Positions 45,214 through 58,777 of a DNA stretch of 64,000 nucleotides are shown here, in pieces. The notes below the pieces were generated by a model, which was not told the origin of the DNA, ran no database searches, and saw nothing but the letters and a program-made list of their open reading frames with translations. The stretch is taken from the NCBI GenBank assembly GCA_002914845.1, contig JXTC01000043.1:1270353-1334352 (forward strand), written 5' to 3'. The DNA is from Trema orientale (Eukaryota > Streptophyta > Magnoliopsida > Rosales > Cannabaceae). The position numbers and the translations under genes were made by a program. Numbering within the stretch: position 1 is the first letter of the stretch; each line of letters begins with the position of its first letter.

Positions 45214-48200
45214 ATGGCAAGTCAAGGAGGTGGTTCTCGAAAAAGTCTGTCTTTGTCGAATACAACGTTGCACGGAAAGAAGAAATCTTCTGAGAATGGA
45301 GGCCCCGATTCCGCCCGCAAATCCTTTCAATCTTCTAAGCCTGCGTACGTTTGTAATTGGTTTTTAAATGTCATTGTGAAATTCTATTAGTTTCATTGGC
45401 GAAAACTTTTTATATTGTGATTACTGTGCTATTGAACATAGTCTTGCTGTGACTTTCTGAGTAAAACATTGAAAATTGTAGGGGATGCTGTTGTGAAAAG
45501 ACATAAGAATTGTCCGTGTCGTTTGTTTGACCTTTTTAGGTTAGAAAATGAGGAAATTTATAAGTTATTCTTGTATCTGGCAACAGGGGATTAACGGGAG
45601 AGCGTACAGTAAAAAGGTTGAGGCTGTCAAAGGCCCTGACGGTACCTGAGAGTACAACTGTTGCTGAGGCTTGCCGTCGCATGGCTGCTCGCAGAGTTGA
45701 TGCTTTGTTGCTAACTGATTCTAATGCATTGCTTTGTGGAATTCTTACAGACAAGGTATGATTTTGTTTAGATGTGATCATTTGCAAGAACCGCAAAAAA
45801 ACACATTAGGAGGAAAGAAAGAAAGAGAAAGAAAACATGAATGGTGCTTTTAATGAATTTTAATGGGCTTTCTTTGTTCTTGCTTGTCTGTTCTATCATA
45901 TTGTTAAAGGATATAGCAACAAGAGTTATAGCTCATGAGCTTAATCTTGAGGAAACTTCTGTTTCTAAAGTCATGACAAGGAACCCCACTTTTGTTCTTT
46001 CTGATACTCTTGCTGTGGAAGCTCTACAGAAGATGGTACAAGGTTGGTAACAGTTTCAGAGTCGCATTCAATCTTTGGGATATCTCACTGTATTCAATCT
46101 CACCCTATAATAAAATTGCTGATTCCTATTTCTACAGGAAAATTCAGACATTTGCCTGTGGTAGAAAATGGAGAGGTTATTGCTTTGCTTGATATAGCAA
46201 AGTGTTTATATGACGCTATTGCTCGCATGGAAAGGGCAGCGGAAAAAGGAAAGGCTATTGCTGCCGCTGTTGAAGGAGTTGAAAAGAATTGGGGCACAAC
46301 TATTTCTGGTTGGTGGAGTCTTTATCCCATCCTAGTTCATTTGTTTATTGTAAAGAGAGTATTATCTAGTTTTTCTGAGTTAGTAATCAGTATACAAATT
46401 TTTTCATTTAGGTGTGTAAGATTCAGTAACTGTCTTCCTTAAAGCAAGAAGTAGATTTCATGCTGCTTTGTTTGATGTGCAGGTCCAAATACTTTTATTG
46501 AAACCATTCGAGAGCGGATGTTTAGGCCATCTTTGTCTACCATCATTCCGGAGAATTCAAAGTAGGTAATACTTCTTTATATATCTATCAATTCTATGCA
46601 TATGTTTTTGAGTAAAGTTATCCAAGTTGCTCGTCTAATGGTTAGTTGATTCGTACAGGGTTGTAACACTTTCGCTAACGGACACAGTTTTAACGGCAAC
46701 AAAAAAGATGCTTGAACTGCGATTAAGCTCAGCAGTTGTTACGGTTGATAATAAACCACGGGGAATTCTTACGTAAGGATCTTGTGAATTTTTTATTCAA
46801 CTGCCTTCTTAGTCCCATAAGGAAAAAAGAAAGGTGGAGGTGGGGTTGGCTGAAAAAAATAATATAAACATGTTGTTTTGTGATGTTTAAAGGGATTGTA
46901 ATCATATTCATTTGAATTTGTCAGTTCGAAGGATATCCTGATGCGGGTCATTGCGCAAAATCTTCCTCCAGATTCTACTCTTGTAGAAAAGGTATTTTTC
47001 TATATAAGCAACAAACTTTGTTGTTTGGCCTAATTCTCGTGCATGCAGGGTACATGCTATGGAGTTTATGCCTATAATAAATTTTCTCGACTCCGAAACT
47101 GATGAAATATGATCTATTCTCTGGGCATAAGTGCATGAGCATGTGCATGTGCATGGTAAACCGTTCAAGTGATAAATTTGTGAAAATAATCTAATCTCTT
47201 ATGCTGGATGCCTTTGATCTGATTCACAGGTGATGACTCCAAATCCAGAATGTGCTACTGTTGATACGCCCATTGTTGATGCATTGCATACCATGCATAA
47301 TGGGAAATTTTTGCACCTTCCTGTGATAGATAGAGGTAACATATGGATTCAGGTTTCATTTTGTTATTCTTGCATAGTTAGTTTTTCTTTTTTCTTTTTC
47401 TGGTGGGCCATTGTTTCTGATAGCATTTATGTTTGGATGCAGATGGGAATATAGTTGCTGTTGTTGATGTAATTCACATCACTCATGCAGCTGTTGCCAC
47501 TGTAAGACAAATCTTTATCTTTCTTGAACTAATTACTGTTTAAATTCAATATTGCATAAAATTTATAGAGAGCCTCTCAGTGCATGCAGTAATGTTGTTG
47601 GCTTAAAGAGATAGATCTCATCTATAAAGAGATGCAACTCATGTGCTAATCTGTTTTTCTTGACCATCTATGAATGTGGGGAAAAATATAACATAAAGAA
47701 TTGCATAATATAGCGAGGAAACATTAATTCATGTCTTTATTTTGTAGTTGACATTCTTATCTTGTGGTAAGGGCTCAACTTTCAACTGATTGGTGGTTAG
47801 GCGATTATGGGCTTAAGTTCTTGAGTACAGCAGACTATTGTCCAGTAACTTTAAGCTGCAGTAACTCGGAATGATTTTCCTCACTCAATATGAGGTTTCT
47901 AGTGATATCTACGCTATATAGAAAACAGGAAGGGACAAAATTCTACCGATGGTTTTGTACTTTAGCTGTTTTGTGCCCTTTGAAGTGTTGTCTTAACTTG
48001 TGGAAACATTTTTTTTTAATAAATCTTTTTAGTAACCATTGTCTTGTTCTGTGTCACTGTATCTTTTTCTAACTAGGTTGGAAGTTCTGCTGGAGTTAAC
48101 AATGAGGCTGCAAGCACTATGATGCAGAAGTTTTGGGATTCTGCCATGGCCTCCCATGATGACGATGAGGAAACTAGGAGGTATGCATAGATATACAAAT

Positions 48201-49547
48201 ATGTATGGTTATATATATATATATATATATTATGTCATTGAAGCTACATCAACCTTATATTCTGGTTGTTATTGCTGATATATTCGGATACCGACTCGCT
48301 TTTATTTTTGTCACAGTGAAGGTTCCTTGAAACTGGCTTCTGATGGAGCGGATACAGGGAGATCGTTTCCCTATACTCTATCAGGATTGTCCAATACTTT
48401 TGCATTTAAAATTCAAGATAAGAAGGGCCGAATGCATAGATTTACTTGTGGTATGGTATTCTTATTCTTAACAATTAAAGCAATGGTCAAATTACAATAT
48501 TTATGGTCTTCTATTACACATGGGATGCTCCTGTCATGTCATCGGTATATGCATGGTGTCACAAATGCTTCCTCATGCTTACTCGTTCTGAGCTTTTGTT
48601 TGGTCCTAATATTTGAATCAACATTGTACAACTTCTCCTAATGCCCCGCACATGGGGAATGAAAACCAAATGTTAGTCTTCAGAGGAAATTTCCTCCTTG
48701 TCCCAACCATTGGCTGCTTTTCAAATGACTGGTTTTTGGGACGAGGCCATCAGTAATGGGTTGACTACTTTTGATAATAGTCATGTGCTTATTATTGGTG
48801 TTTCTGACTACTTATCTGGTTATTGCATCTGGATTCAGATACTCGGAGTTTGACAGACCTTATAACTTCTATCATTCAGAGAGTGGGTGATGACATTGAC
48901 CGCAACAACCTTCCTCAAATTATGGTATACCTTCAGCACCATGTTATTCTATAACATCCCTTGGCATCTTGAACACTTCTGCCTTTACGTTTACTAATCG
49001 ATGGCTACATTTTGCAGTACGAAGATGAAGATCATGATAAAGTTGTACTGGCATCAGATAATGATCTTACAGCAGCTGTGGAACATGCAACACAAGCTGG
49101 TTGGAAGGTATTATTGATTTGTCTACGGTTACTGCTCTTGGTTCTTATTTTAGGACAGGAAATGAACTAAGTCAAAGTCATAAAGACAGATAATTTTTAT
49201 ATTGGCCGTGGAGAACTTGGTAGTACACGATCTTTATTCAAGAAGATGGATTTGTCCTTGTTTTACAAAGTTTCCTCGTAGTGGAAGTTAGTTGAATGAA
49301 CTGTTAATTTACCATTAGCCTATGAACCTTAACGAAACCTGATATCTAATTATGAACTTTGAAGGGTTTGAGGCTGCATTTAGACTACTCAGGAATGCGT
49401 GAAAATCGGAGAAGATCGGGTTCAGGAAGTCTGGATTATGCTCATGCAGATTCGGCTTGGGCCTCCGCATACAGTGCTGTTGCAGCTGGGGCCGCACTAG
49501 TTGCCGGGTTGGGGGTGTTGGCATATTTGAAGAGATCTGGGGTCTAA
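45214..49547 (+). CDS. CBS domain and PB1 domain-containing protein (14 coding exons, 541 aa)
   Basis: Coding exons: 45214-45344, 45587-45755, 45910-46042, 46138-46308, 46483-46561, 46659-46772, 46925-46991, 47230-47335, 47443-47501, 48077-48180, 48317-48450, 48839-48924, 49018-49107 and 49365-49547. All joins keep frame (1626 nt) and use GT-AG. The protein matches plant CBSCBSPB proteins. A Ser-rich N-terminus is followed by four CBS motifs (about 64-112, 118-190, 228-285, 289-345; note VMTRNPTF and VMTPNPECATVDT). A PB1 domain lies at about 407-492 (TFAFKIQDKKGRMHRFTC, YEDEDHDKVVLASDNDL) and a C-terminal membrane anchor at about 516-536 (SAVAAGAALVAGLGVLAYLK). CBS pairs bind adenosyl nucleotides and PB1 mediates protein pairing; the cellular role of this family is poorly known. 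ATG 45214 is the first in frame and matches the family start MASQGG. Confidence 0.93.
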
Positions 49548-50850
49548 TACAACTAAATTTTTTTCAGTCTTATTGTTGACTTGAATTGCCTTGTGCAAAA
49601 TAATACTTTTCCCTGAGATCAGACTGGAATTTGGCCGGGAGGGCACGGCTTATGCTTCATAAGTTCATATACTTTTCTGTACGAACTATACTGTATACGA
49701 CGAAAAGAAATTACTTTTTTTTCCCCTCCCCTGCACATTGCTACAAAATTTGCAAGTTTGCCTCGCCGATTGGATTGTTCTTGTTGGTATACCTTGGTTT
49801 TTGCAGCTTCATGAATTTTGGAGACTTAATATAAGACGTGTGAAATGTAGAATTTGTTCATGAACTTCTTGTTCCTTTAATCATCCTAAAGTTAAAAGGC
49901 CATCTTTCTTCTATTTCCTTGGTAGTGATCAAATAAGTGCAGGTGTGCAAATAACCTGTGTGTATTTTGTTTTGTATATCAGTTTGCCCCCATGAGAAAC
50001 GGAAATACTCTTTCCAATTATCATCCTTGCAAGATTAACGTTGCTTACATTGATAGTTTCTCCGGTATAAATTTCGAGACTGTTTTTGTTATGGAAAATA
50101 TGCAGCTTTTTACCTTTCTTAGTATGACGGGAAAAACCATGGTTCTGAACACGAGAAAAACAAGTCAAGTATATTGGCCGTAGGGGAGAGAGTGAATCTA
50201 AATGATCTATTCAATGTAAGGGAGGAAATAAGTAATCTTTCTATGCCGACTAAACACATTATCACCTGCTTCTTCTCGGATTCTTGGGAACTATATTGCT
50301 AAATAATATTTGTAGTGTTTAACATCATGCAATAAGATATATGAGGTTTATCCCCTAAAAATGGGGGTATATGAGGTTTATCAAATGAGTTCAAGTGCAC
50401 AATTTACCGTGTATATTTTGTTGTGTATATTAGTATGCGGTACCAATACGTAAAGACTCTCTTACCAAAAAAGAAAATCCTCTTTCCTATCATCCTTCCA
50501 AGATATTGTTACTTAGATTGTAGTTCGGAGGTCCAATGCACTCCATATTAAGAAACTTTTTGTTATGGAAAATATGCAGCCTTTTCAGCTTTTGAAGATT
50601 AACAAACACAAGAAAAAGGATTCCTTTCTTAAGTATGATGGGAAACTTAAAGGTTCTAAATACAAGAAAAAAGACACAAGAGGCACAAAAATTGATAGGG
50701 TAAAAACCTTTTTTGGCAAAAAATTACAGCAAAAATAGAAGATGCACTATTTGGGTGAAGTGTAAAAAAAATATTAAATATCAATTTAGTGGGACCTACC
50801 TTACCTTACGGTATTTTTTTGGGGGGAGGAGCGCAAACTCAACACTTTGA
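49548..50850. other. 3' flank of CBS-PB1 and spacer
   Basis: The first 300 bp are probably 3'-UTR. A roughly 250-bp segment near 49940-50180 is imperfectly repeated at about 50390-50660, sharing TGTGTATATT(T/A)TGTT, ATCATCCTT(G/C)(C/A)AAGAT and TTTTTGTTATGGAAAATATGCAGC. No gene. Confidence 0.55.
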
Positions 50851-51591
50851 GGGTGTGTGTAGTTGGGTGGAACGAGTGTTGGAATAGAATCATCATTCCA
50901 CTAAACTCTCAATCCTACTGTTTAATTTAAAAAGTGAAACTGAAATTCTCATTCTAATTGAAACTTATTTCCATTAACTGGTATAATTTTATTTCTATTG
51001 CTTCTTCTAAGGAATTATCATTCCATTCCTTAATTCATAATTAAATTGACATTATTATCCTTTTTGCCCACAAAGCATAAACTTTCTTACATGCATTTAA
51101 GAATTTTAATAGTAGTAATATTCATTATTTCTCATTTTGCACACATGTAGAAATACTATTTTCTAGATTTTCAATATGCAACTATAATTTTGTTACTTTT
51201 TTAAGATTAAGTTACTCACACACATTTAAAAATAATTTATCATTTTTTTAAATCATAATAATAATAATTACCAAATTGAAAATAAATTTTTGTAGTTTAT
51301 TTTATTCCGATATTACTAATTAATTATATAAAATAATGAACTTTTTAATTTGAAATAATAACTTTTTATCAACTAAATTTTAATAGTTGAAAAATAAATA
51401 AAATTCAGAAAAAAGTATTATAGTCAATACAATACTTATTCTATTCTATTACACTATTAACCAAACACAATAATTCTTATTCCAATTTTCAACTAAACAA
51501 TGGAATAAAGTTTGCATTCATATTCTTATGTCATTCCATTACAATTTCCATTACGATTCTAATTTCATTTCACGAACCAAATATAACCTGA
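50848..51591. mobile_element. PIF/Harbinger-like non-autonomous element
   Basis: The element at 50851-51588 (738 bp) starts GGGTGTGTGTAGTTGGGTGG and, reversed, ends GGTTATATTTGGTTCGTGAA. It is flanked by TGA on both sides (50848-50850, 51589-51591). The sub-terminal GGAATGGAATG-like words in opposite orientation are typical of the group. TGA is not the standard TTA/TAA target, and the interior is AT-rich without a transposase. Confidence 0.6.
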
Positions 51592-54504
51592 GTACTTAAG
51601 AATCAACATAATCAGTAATAACTGATACAAGCATACATAACAAACAAACATTTTCAAAGGAGTATGATGTTCAAAAATTAATCATTTATAAACAATTCAT
51701 TTTAGTAAACATAATTTAAAAAAGATATTCCAAGAGCATATGCACCAACATCCTATGAAGTATGAACAAAGTCCTTGTTCTTTCATGCACTATCTCAGTA
51801 TATATATCTAATGTTCATCACCCGTAGTCATCATTGACCATCCTGCTTGGCTCTGTACAGAACCCAAAATCAAATCATAGCACACACGCATTCCCTTGCA
51901 TGCGGCCGATAATTACATGCCGCTGCCTAGAGTGGTGCATTGTTAACCCTTGTTTGTTGTGCCATCACTATAGGCTCTGCCCATTCTCTCATTCCTTCTC
52001 CTTAAACAAGTCAATAGTTGTTCTAATTCTAAGCCTAATAAAGCTGGGAAAAAAAAAGGTTAGACCCATAAAATAGCGAAGTAGACATCTAGCTAATTAA
52101 AAGAATTCACACTACTGGCCAGTCTCAAGTATCACTCGTTAATCTCTCTCTCTTTCTCTCTCTCTCATTTATTAAGTTTAATATCTCTCCTACAACAAAC
52201 ACACTGAAAGAAAGATGAGATTTTGATATGAGTTTTTGTTGCTTAGAGATGCAGACAAAGTGAAAAAGTGGGAAGAGAGAAATTAGGTCTCACTTGATTA
52301 ATAATGTAAAATATACGCACCATACTTTTTTGGGACGACAATTTTGTAATTGTTTTATTTAAAGAAGGACTTAAATTTTTCTATGTTTGATATCGTTTTT
52401 CAGGCAGAGTTAAGTGTAGACATATCAAAATTAGGTGTCTGAATAATGGATTAAATGTAAACCAACATCTAAAGAGGCGTCTGAATAAGGAGTTGTTTCT
52501 AACATTCCCTACAAGAAAAGCAAGTAAAATATATTGTAGTGATGTATTTAGTATAAAAACCTGCCAATGCCAACTGACCACATTATCACATTATGACCTG
52601 AAAAAACCTATAAAAATATAGATTGACCTAGGCACCAAGCCCTACCTGCCCTTGTGGGAATGCTCCGAGGAAGATTGCGCTTATATGAGATGTGGCAGAA
52701 GGCTGAAACTCAAGGAAAATGAGAACCACGACTAGGAAGGGACACCACATTAATACATTACTTCCAGCTCGAGTCTGGGGCCCTTCTCCTCAGTCAGAAT
52801 CCAACCACAGCTCTCTTCTGTCGGTTTGTGGACCCTACTTTGGCCTACTACAGTAAAAAATGCTAAAATATGTCACTTTGGTTTTCAACTTTCGTTATTG
52901 GCAGCCACTAGATAAAGACTTCTTTGAGGTAGAATCTTTTGACTCTTATGTTATCCCCACTGTATTTTCTGGCCTATCAGAGTCATTTAGATGTGTAAAG
53001 TCGTTAAGTTGAGAAAAGTACCGTCTCATTCTTTATTCAATAGAAAAAGAACCCTTATAATCAACTAAAGGAATATCTGAATATGCATACTAAAATAATT
53101 AAAAAATAAAAACTTGACATGATGAGGAATAGTGAAATAAATACGTGGCTTACCATGATGATGAATAGATCTTGTTGATTTAGGCGTAAATAAAGGCAAC
53201 AATGTCTTTCTCTCATATAAGATCACATTCACATTGCATTATACACCATATAGTCAAATCATATTATTTTTTATAAGATAATAATAACCAAAAAAGCCCA
53301 TTGTATGTGATACCAAATCTCATTCTCTTTAAATGCTTCATTCACATGCAGTCCATTGTCTAAGAGTAATTTATTCGATTGATGACATGCTTGGTCTTTA
53401 TATTAAATAACGATATCACATTACACGGTGTCTGAATTTGCTTTTTAAGATTATTGGTAGATGTTATTGATATGCCATAACCTATATTGCTATGTCCAAC
53501 GTCCGTGAGGACTATAGTGCACGAGACACTGATCTTGTAGAGTGGACGAGCCGAAAGGGTGGAAAATGAATGAAGGTTTAATTATTGGAAAATTAGACCT
53601 CCAGAATAAAAAGAATATTTATCTCAAGCCGAAAAAAAAAAATATTTATGTTAACAACTTTAGAAATTTTTAAAAATTACACATTACCCTCCAGTAATTA
53701 GTAATTAAATTTAATTGGCTAATTTTTTTAATTTAATTATGAATAAAATAACCTAGCTAATTGGTGAAAATTTGGTTAATTCAATCCCAGAGGTATCATT
53801 GAAATTTTAACATAAAACATTGGTCGTAAGTGTATTTTTAATTTGAGACTTGTACAAATTTCAAAACTTTAAGTTTTAGAGTAATTTTATTTTAAATTAA
53901 AATTTTAATTTTATATCAAGTTTTAGAGTAATGTTTATATTTTTATTTGATTTTATTTCATACTTGTATTTATTTTATTTTAAGTTTCAAACTTTAATTT
54001 GTGTAGATCCCATAGGAGATTAAATTAGTTGGGAACAAAATCAAACTTGTTGTTTGCATAAAATGGCAAGGAAGAAGATATGTGGCACGTAGTCAATGGG
54101 CAAGCACTAACCTGCCTTGTTCTCTCGTTCTTTAATGGAAATTTTGTTCTTTTTATGGAGTTGCTGATGCAAATGGCAAACCATCATGCAGACAAGAACC
54201 CTTTATTAGTGCCAGCAGTCCAGCACTATGGATTCTTCTCTGCCTTCCTTCCACAAAAGAACAACAAATGAATAATGACTACACGAACAAAATAACATAA
54301 CAAGATAGTAAAGAGAAACAATGGGCAAGTAGATTCTCATCCATTGGTTTTGCCAAAGAAGGTTAATTTATATCGCTCTATAATTAACGAATGTTCATAT
54401 TATTTTGTTTCATTAATCTTATCAGCACTGTTAAATTCTGAGGAAAAAAATTATATTACTCTCTTGTTTTATCTCAAAATTATAACGAGCTAGACCGCTA
54501 ATTA
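51592..54504. other. Intergenic, no gene recognised
   Basis: AT-rich. A CT-rich tract lies at 52145-52170. A segment at about 53690-53830 resembles 54890-55040 (GTATCATTGAAATTTTAACATAAAACA versus GTGTCATTGTATTTTGACATAAAACA), so both may be copies of one old repeat. No coding frame with a motif. Confidence 0.4.
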
Positions 54505-54790
54505 ATTAAACATACTTATTTGACGAAGTGAGTTGGCTTAAGTGGTAAAAGCACCTACTATCTAGAATCTCAGTCTTAGATTCGAGTCAAACTGGAGTAG
54601 GCGTGGAATCCTATTATCCCTAATGGGATGAGGTGGGATAAGAATTGGGTAGTCGTAGATATTTTTGCTTATTGGGATGAGGTGGGGTAGGGATTGAATA
54701 GTCGTAGGTATTTTCTTTATTAGGTAGTAGTAGGTATTTCATTAGTTAAGCCTCACTTTTTTTTAAAAAAAAAAATTAAACATACTTATT
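54505..54790 (+). mobile_element. tRNA-derived SINE with 16-bp target duplication
   Basis: The element runs 54521-54774 and is flanked by ATTAAACATACTTATT at 54505-54520 and 54775-54790 (perfect 16 bp). The head has box A (TTGGCTTAAGTGGTAAAAGC) and box B (GATTCGAGTC) at pol III promoter spacing. The body contains a partial internal duplication (TTATTGGGATGAGGTGGGGTAGG and relatives), and the element ends in poly(T) then poly(A). It is a clean, fairly young retro-insertion. Confidence 0.92.
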
Positions 54791-55811
54791 CAGCACTCTC
54801 TGAAATTCAAAAAAGTATATGGACACCATCACCACTAGTCAAATTTGACTAATATTAAATTTTTGACAATTAAACCACAGTAATTATTTATTTAAATTAA
54901 AAAAGACATTAGCTAAATGACGAAATTTTATCAATTATTAACTTTTTTTTATCAGGTCAGATGTGTCTGTGTAATTATTTATGATCTAAAAGGTGTCATT
55001 GTATTTTGACATAAAACAAGAGTGTCAATGTAATTTTTCTAAATTTTAATGTTTTTATTTTTGAAAGGTAAATTTTAAGTTAATACCAAATTAAATAACA
55101 AATGAATATTTTATTTCAGTTAACGAATCCCATGATTTAGATATTAAAGTTATATCTTATTAACGAAAAATTGATAACTCAATTAGTACAATAAAAAAAA
55201 AAAAAATTGTGTACTACAAAATATCATACCATGATTTAGCGACTTTGCAGCCATGACATTAGATATTGCCAATGGTGGTACCGTGATTCCTGGTGGTTGT
55301 TGTAACACGCCATCAATTTAAAGTGCAACTGAATATTAAGAAAAAGAGATAATACTGTTCGAGTCTTGACCATGTTAATGTTATATTCTTCTTTTTGTTT
55401 TTAATTATTTTTTGCATGAAACTATTTGACCATGTTGAGAGCAGAAACTAAACTAAGTAACCCACTAAAGAAAACAATATCAATATTATTGAGCTACTAA
55501 TTAAAGTGATATTTTTGGGTGACAGGTATCATTTTCACCCTTTAATTTATTGCTTTTCCTTTCTAAAAAGCAGCAGAGCATATTACTTACTACAGCACAA
55601 AACCAGAAGCTTCTCTCTCTCTATTTCCTCTGTTTCAATTTCATACACTGTACAGTAAATCTCCATTTTTTCGTACAAATATAACTAAGAGATTCTCTCC
55701 TCATCTCCATTTGTTATATTATCATTATTTGATTCCATAAAAGCTGAAACAGCCAAAACCAGAGAAACCCATTTGGAAAAAAGAAACTCTTTTTTCTCCA
55801 TAGACAAGCAA

Positions 55812-57978
55812 ATGGGAGGTTCCAAAACCAGACCACCACCTTCATTTTCCTTCATTTTCTTGTTCTTTCTCACAATTTCATGGACTTTCCAGACAACCCT
55901 TTTCGCCGTTGGAGCTCCACAACCGGGGCAACCAATCAAAACCATTGTCGTTTTAGTGATGGAGAATCGGTCGTTCGATCACATGCTAGGGTGGATGAAG
56001 AAATCTATCAACCCAGGTATCAATGGGGTCACTGGAGATGAATGCAACCCGGTTTCGACTAAAAACCCGAAACCCGAATCAATTTGCTTCACGGATGATG
56101 CTGAGTTCGTGGATCCGGATCCGGGTCACTCGTTTGAGGCGGTGGAGCAGCAGGTATTTGGGTCTAGCTCATTTCCTTCCATGTCTGGTTTTGTTGAGCA
56201 AGCTCTATCCATGTCTTCAAACCTCTCAGAAACTGTCATGAAAGGTTTTAGACCCGGATCCGTACCCGTTTATGCTTCTTTGGTACGTGAATTTGCGGTG
56301 TTTGATAGGTGGTTCTCTTCTATACCGGGTCCAACACAACCCAATAGGCTCTTTGTGTACTCTGCTACTTCTCACGGCTCAACAAGCCATGTTAAGAAGC
56401 AATTGGCTCAAGGGTATCCACAAAAGACCATATTTGATTCTGTTCACGAGAATGGCATGGATTTTGGGGTTTACTTTCAGAACATTCCCACAACTTTGTT
56501 CTATAGGAATATGAGGAAATTGAAGTATATATTCAAGTTTCATCAGTATGATTTAAAGTTTAAGAAAGATGCTAGAGATGGGAAGCTCCCAAGCTTGACA
56601 GTGATTGAGCCAAGGTACTTTGATCTTAAGGGATTGCCTGCTAACGATGATCACCCTTCTCATGATGTTGCTAATGGGCAAAAGTTAGTTAAGGAGGTCT
56701 ATGAGGCACTGAGAGCTAGTCCTCGTTGGAATGAGACCCTTTTAGTGATTACATATGATGAGCATGGTGGATTCTTTGATCATGTCGAGACTCCTTATGT
56801 CAATGTGCCTAGCCCAGATGGAAACACAGGACCAGCACCCTATTTCTTCAAGTTTGATAGGCTTGGTGTTCGTGTGCCAACAATTATGATCTCTCCTTGG
56901 ATCAAGAAAGGGACCGGTAAGCTTAATCTTTTTCTTTGCATTTGTTAGATTTTCTTGTTTATTAGTTAATATTGTCTAGTGCTGTGTTTGAAAATGTTTT
57001 GGGACAAGCAACTTCTATTGTTACAAATTTTCTGGTTTGTTATTCCAAACTTCTCATTTTAAAGCATAAATTTCATCAATGGACTTTCTTGAGATGGAAT
57101 GGTTATAAATGAATGTGAATGGTGTAGAAATAGGCCATTATAGATGATCATTTCTATAGATCAACTTATTTATTTATTTTTTAAAGTGGGCATTGATTAA
57201 AGAATGCTATTAACAGCTGAAGTTAATTAGTGATTTAGTGGGTGCCAACTCTCCTGAGTGCATCATATTAAGCACCTAAATCAACCGACCATAATTAATT
57301 ACGTTTACTCATCTTTGATTATTCTCATTTTTGTATATGCTTGTATACTTTGGTTTTATAGTGATAAGTGGACCAAAAGGACCAACACCAAACTCTGAGT
57401 TCGAGCATTCTTCAATTCCTGCCACCATCAAGAAGATATTCAATCTCTCCTCCAACTTCTTGACTCACAGAGATGCATGGGCTGGGACATTCGAACACGT
57501 TTTTGGAGAATTGACCTCTCCCAGGACTGACTGCCCTGGTATGTACAAGTCTCTCCTCTTGAAATTTGCCCATTTTAACATTTTGAAAACCCATAAAAAT
57601 TTCAACTTGAACGTGAATTGGAATTCCGTTATGGACATTGGAATATGAACATTTATTTGGTGCATTGAACTTATTGCAGAGACCTTGCCAGACGTGACAC
57701 CTTTGAGGACCACGGAAGCTAAAGAAGACAGTGGACTATCTGAGTTTCAGAGTGAGGTGGTTCAGTTGGCTGCTGTTCTTAATGGGGACCATTTCTTGAG
57801 TAGCTTCCCAGACGAAATGGGCAAGAAATTTAGTGTGAAAGAAGCTCATGAGTACGTTAAAGGTGCTGTTTCAAGGTTCATAAGAGCCAGTAAAGAGGCC
57901 ATCAAGTTGGGGGCAGATGAATCAGCAATTGTAGATATGAGATCATCCCTCACAACCAGATCCTCCATCCACAACTAG
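55812..57978 (+). CDS. Non-specific phospholipase C (NPC1/2/6-type), 3 exons, 526 aa
   Basis: NPC enzymes cleave phosphatidylcholine and other phospholipids to diacylglycerol and belong to the phosphoesterase family related to bacterial phosphatidylcholine phospholipase C. Exons 55812-56916, 57362-57538 and 57680-57978 join in frame (1581 nt). ATG 55812 is the first ATG; the open frame before it has none. A hydrophobic signal-like stretch ([20 protein letters not shown], residues 13-32) suggests secretion or ER entry. Catalytic-family motifs are ENRSFDH (51-57), DPGHSF (103-108), TQPNR near 175, NDDHPSHD (278-285) and [12 protein letters not shown] (313-324). Exon 2 has [11 protein letters not shown] and RDAWAGTFE. 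The C-terminus ([15 protein letters not shown]) is the long form found in NPC1, NPC2 and NPC6, not the short NPC3-5 type. I cannot fix the exact orthologue. Confidence 0.93.
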
Positions 57979-58777
57979 TTGGTCCAACTTGGATCTGTCT
58001 AGTTTCTACTTCCATATATATATATATATATGTTAGTGATCGTGTCTCTCATGTTAGTTTAGGTATTTATGTATTCTTATTAAATTTGTGATGGTTCGCA
58101 ATAAAAATAGTCAAAAGCAAAGTAAGCAGTTGGTATGTTTTTGAGTCGATTGTGCGGTGTGTCAAAAATATCTTGCTTTACATTGTAATGAGTCAACAAA
58201 AACAGCTTTGTCGAATACTTTTTGTGAAAAAACGACTTGAAAAGAACAGTAAATTATGAGTTTATCGACTTTTACAAAATTTTCAAAGAGAAACCTACTC
58301 GTTATCACTACAGTTTGCCCCTCAACACAATCAATAAAATCACAATCAAGAAGATTAACAAACAGAAATGTAATAAAAACCGTCGTCGTCGTCGTCATCA
58401 TTATTATTCTTATTATTATTTTTTAAAGAGCTGGTTGGTAAACAAGAGTTGCAAACTTAAACGAGTCGATTTAGTTAAACTCGTTCCACTAATATTTAAT
58501 GGCATTTAAGTAACCTGAATTAGATGGGAAAATTATACCCTGCTTCAAGCATCCATTCCTGAGAATTTCCAGTGATTCCATCAAGTCTCAGCTACAAACT
58601 TATATATACCTTTTCACGGTTTTATAATCACAGAAATATAACCACACCTACTTCTGACTTGATATTAGAAAACTTGTGAAGAATAAATTTTAAATTTTCA
58701 CAGCTCAAGCAAAGGCAAGCATTATCAACTAGTCAGAATCTGAGCTATATTTGAACCCTCATTTATCCATCCCGAAG
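57979..58777. other. Spacer between convergent NPC and MED30 genes
   Basis: Contains a (TA)n tract at 58015-58030 and a (CGT)n/(ATT)n stretch at 58380-58425. No gene. It serves as 3' flank for both genes. Confidence 0.6.

Noticed and set aside
49929..50183. Short frames downstream of the CBS-PB1 gene
   Set aside because: They lie in an imperfectly duplicated non-coding segment and show no motif.
54530..54600. tRNA gene
   Set aside because: Box A and B are present but the arms do not pair into a full cloverleaf; it is the head of the SINE with target duplications.
55773..55811. Upstream extension of the NPC coding region
   Set aside because: The open frame has no ATG there (it begins at TTG); ATG 55812 is the first.
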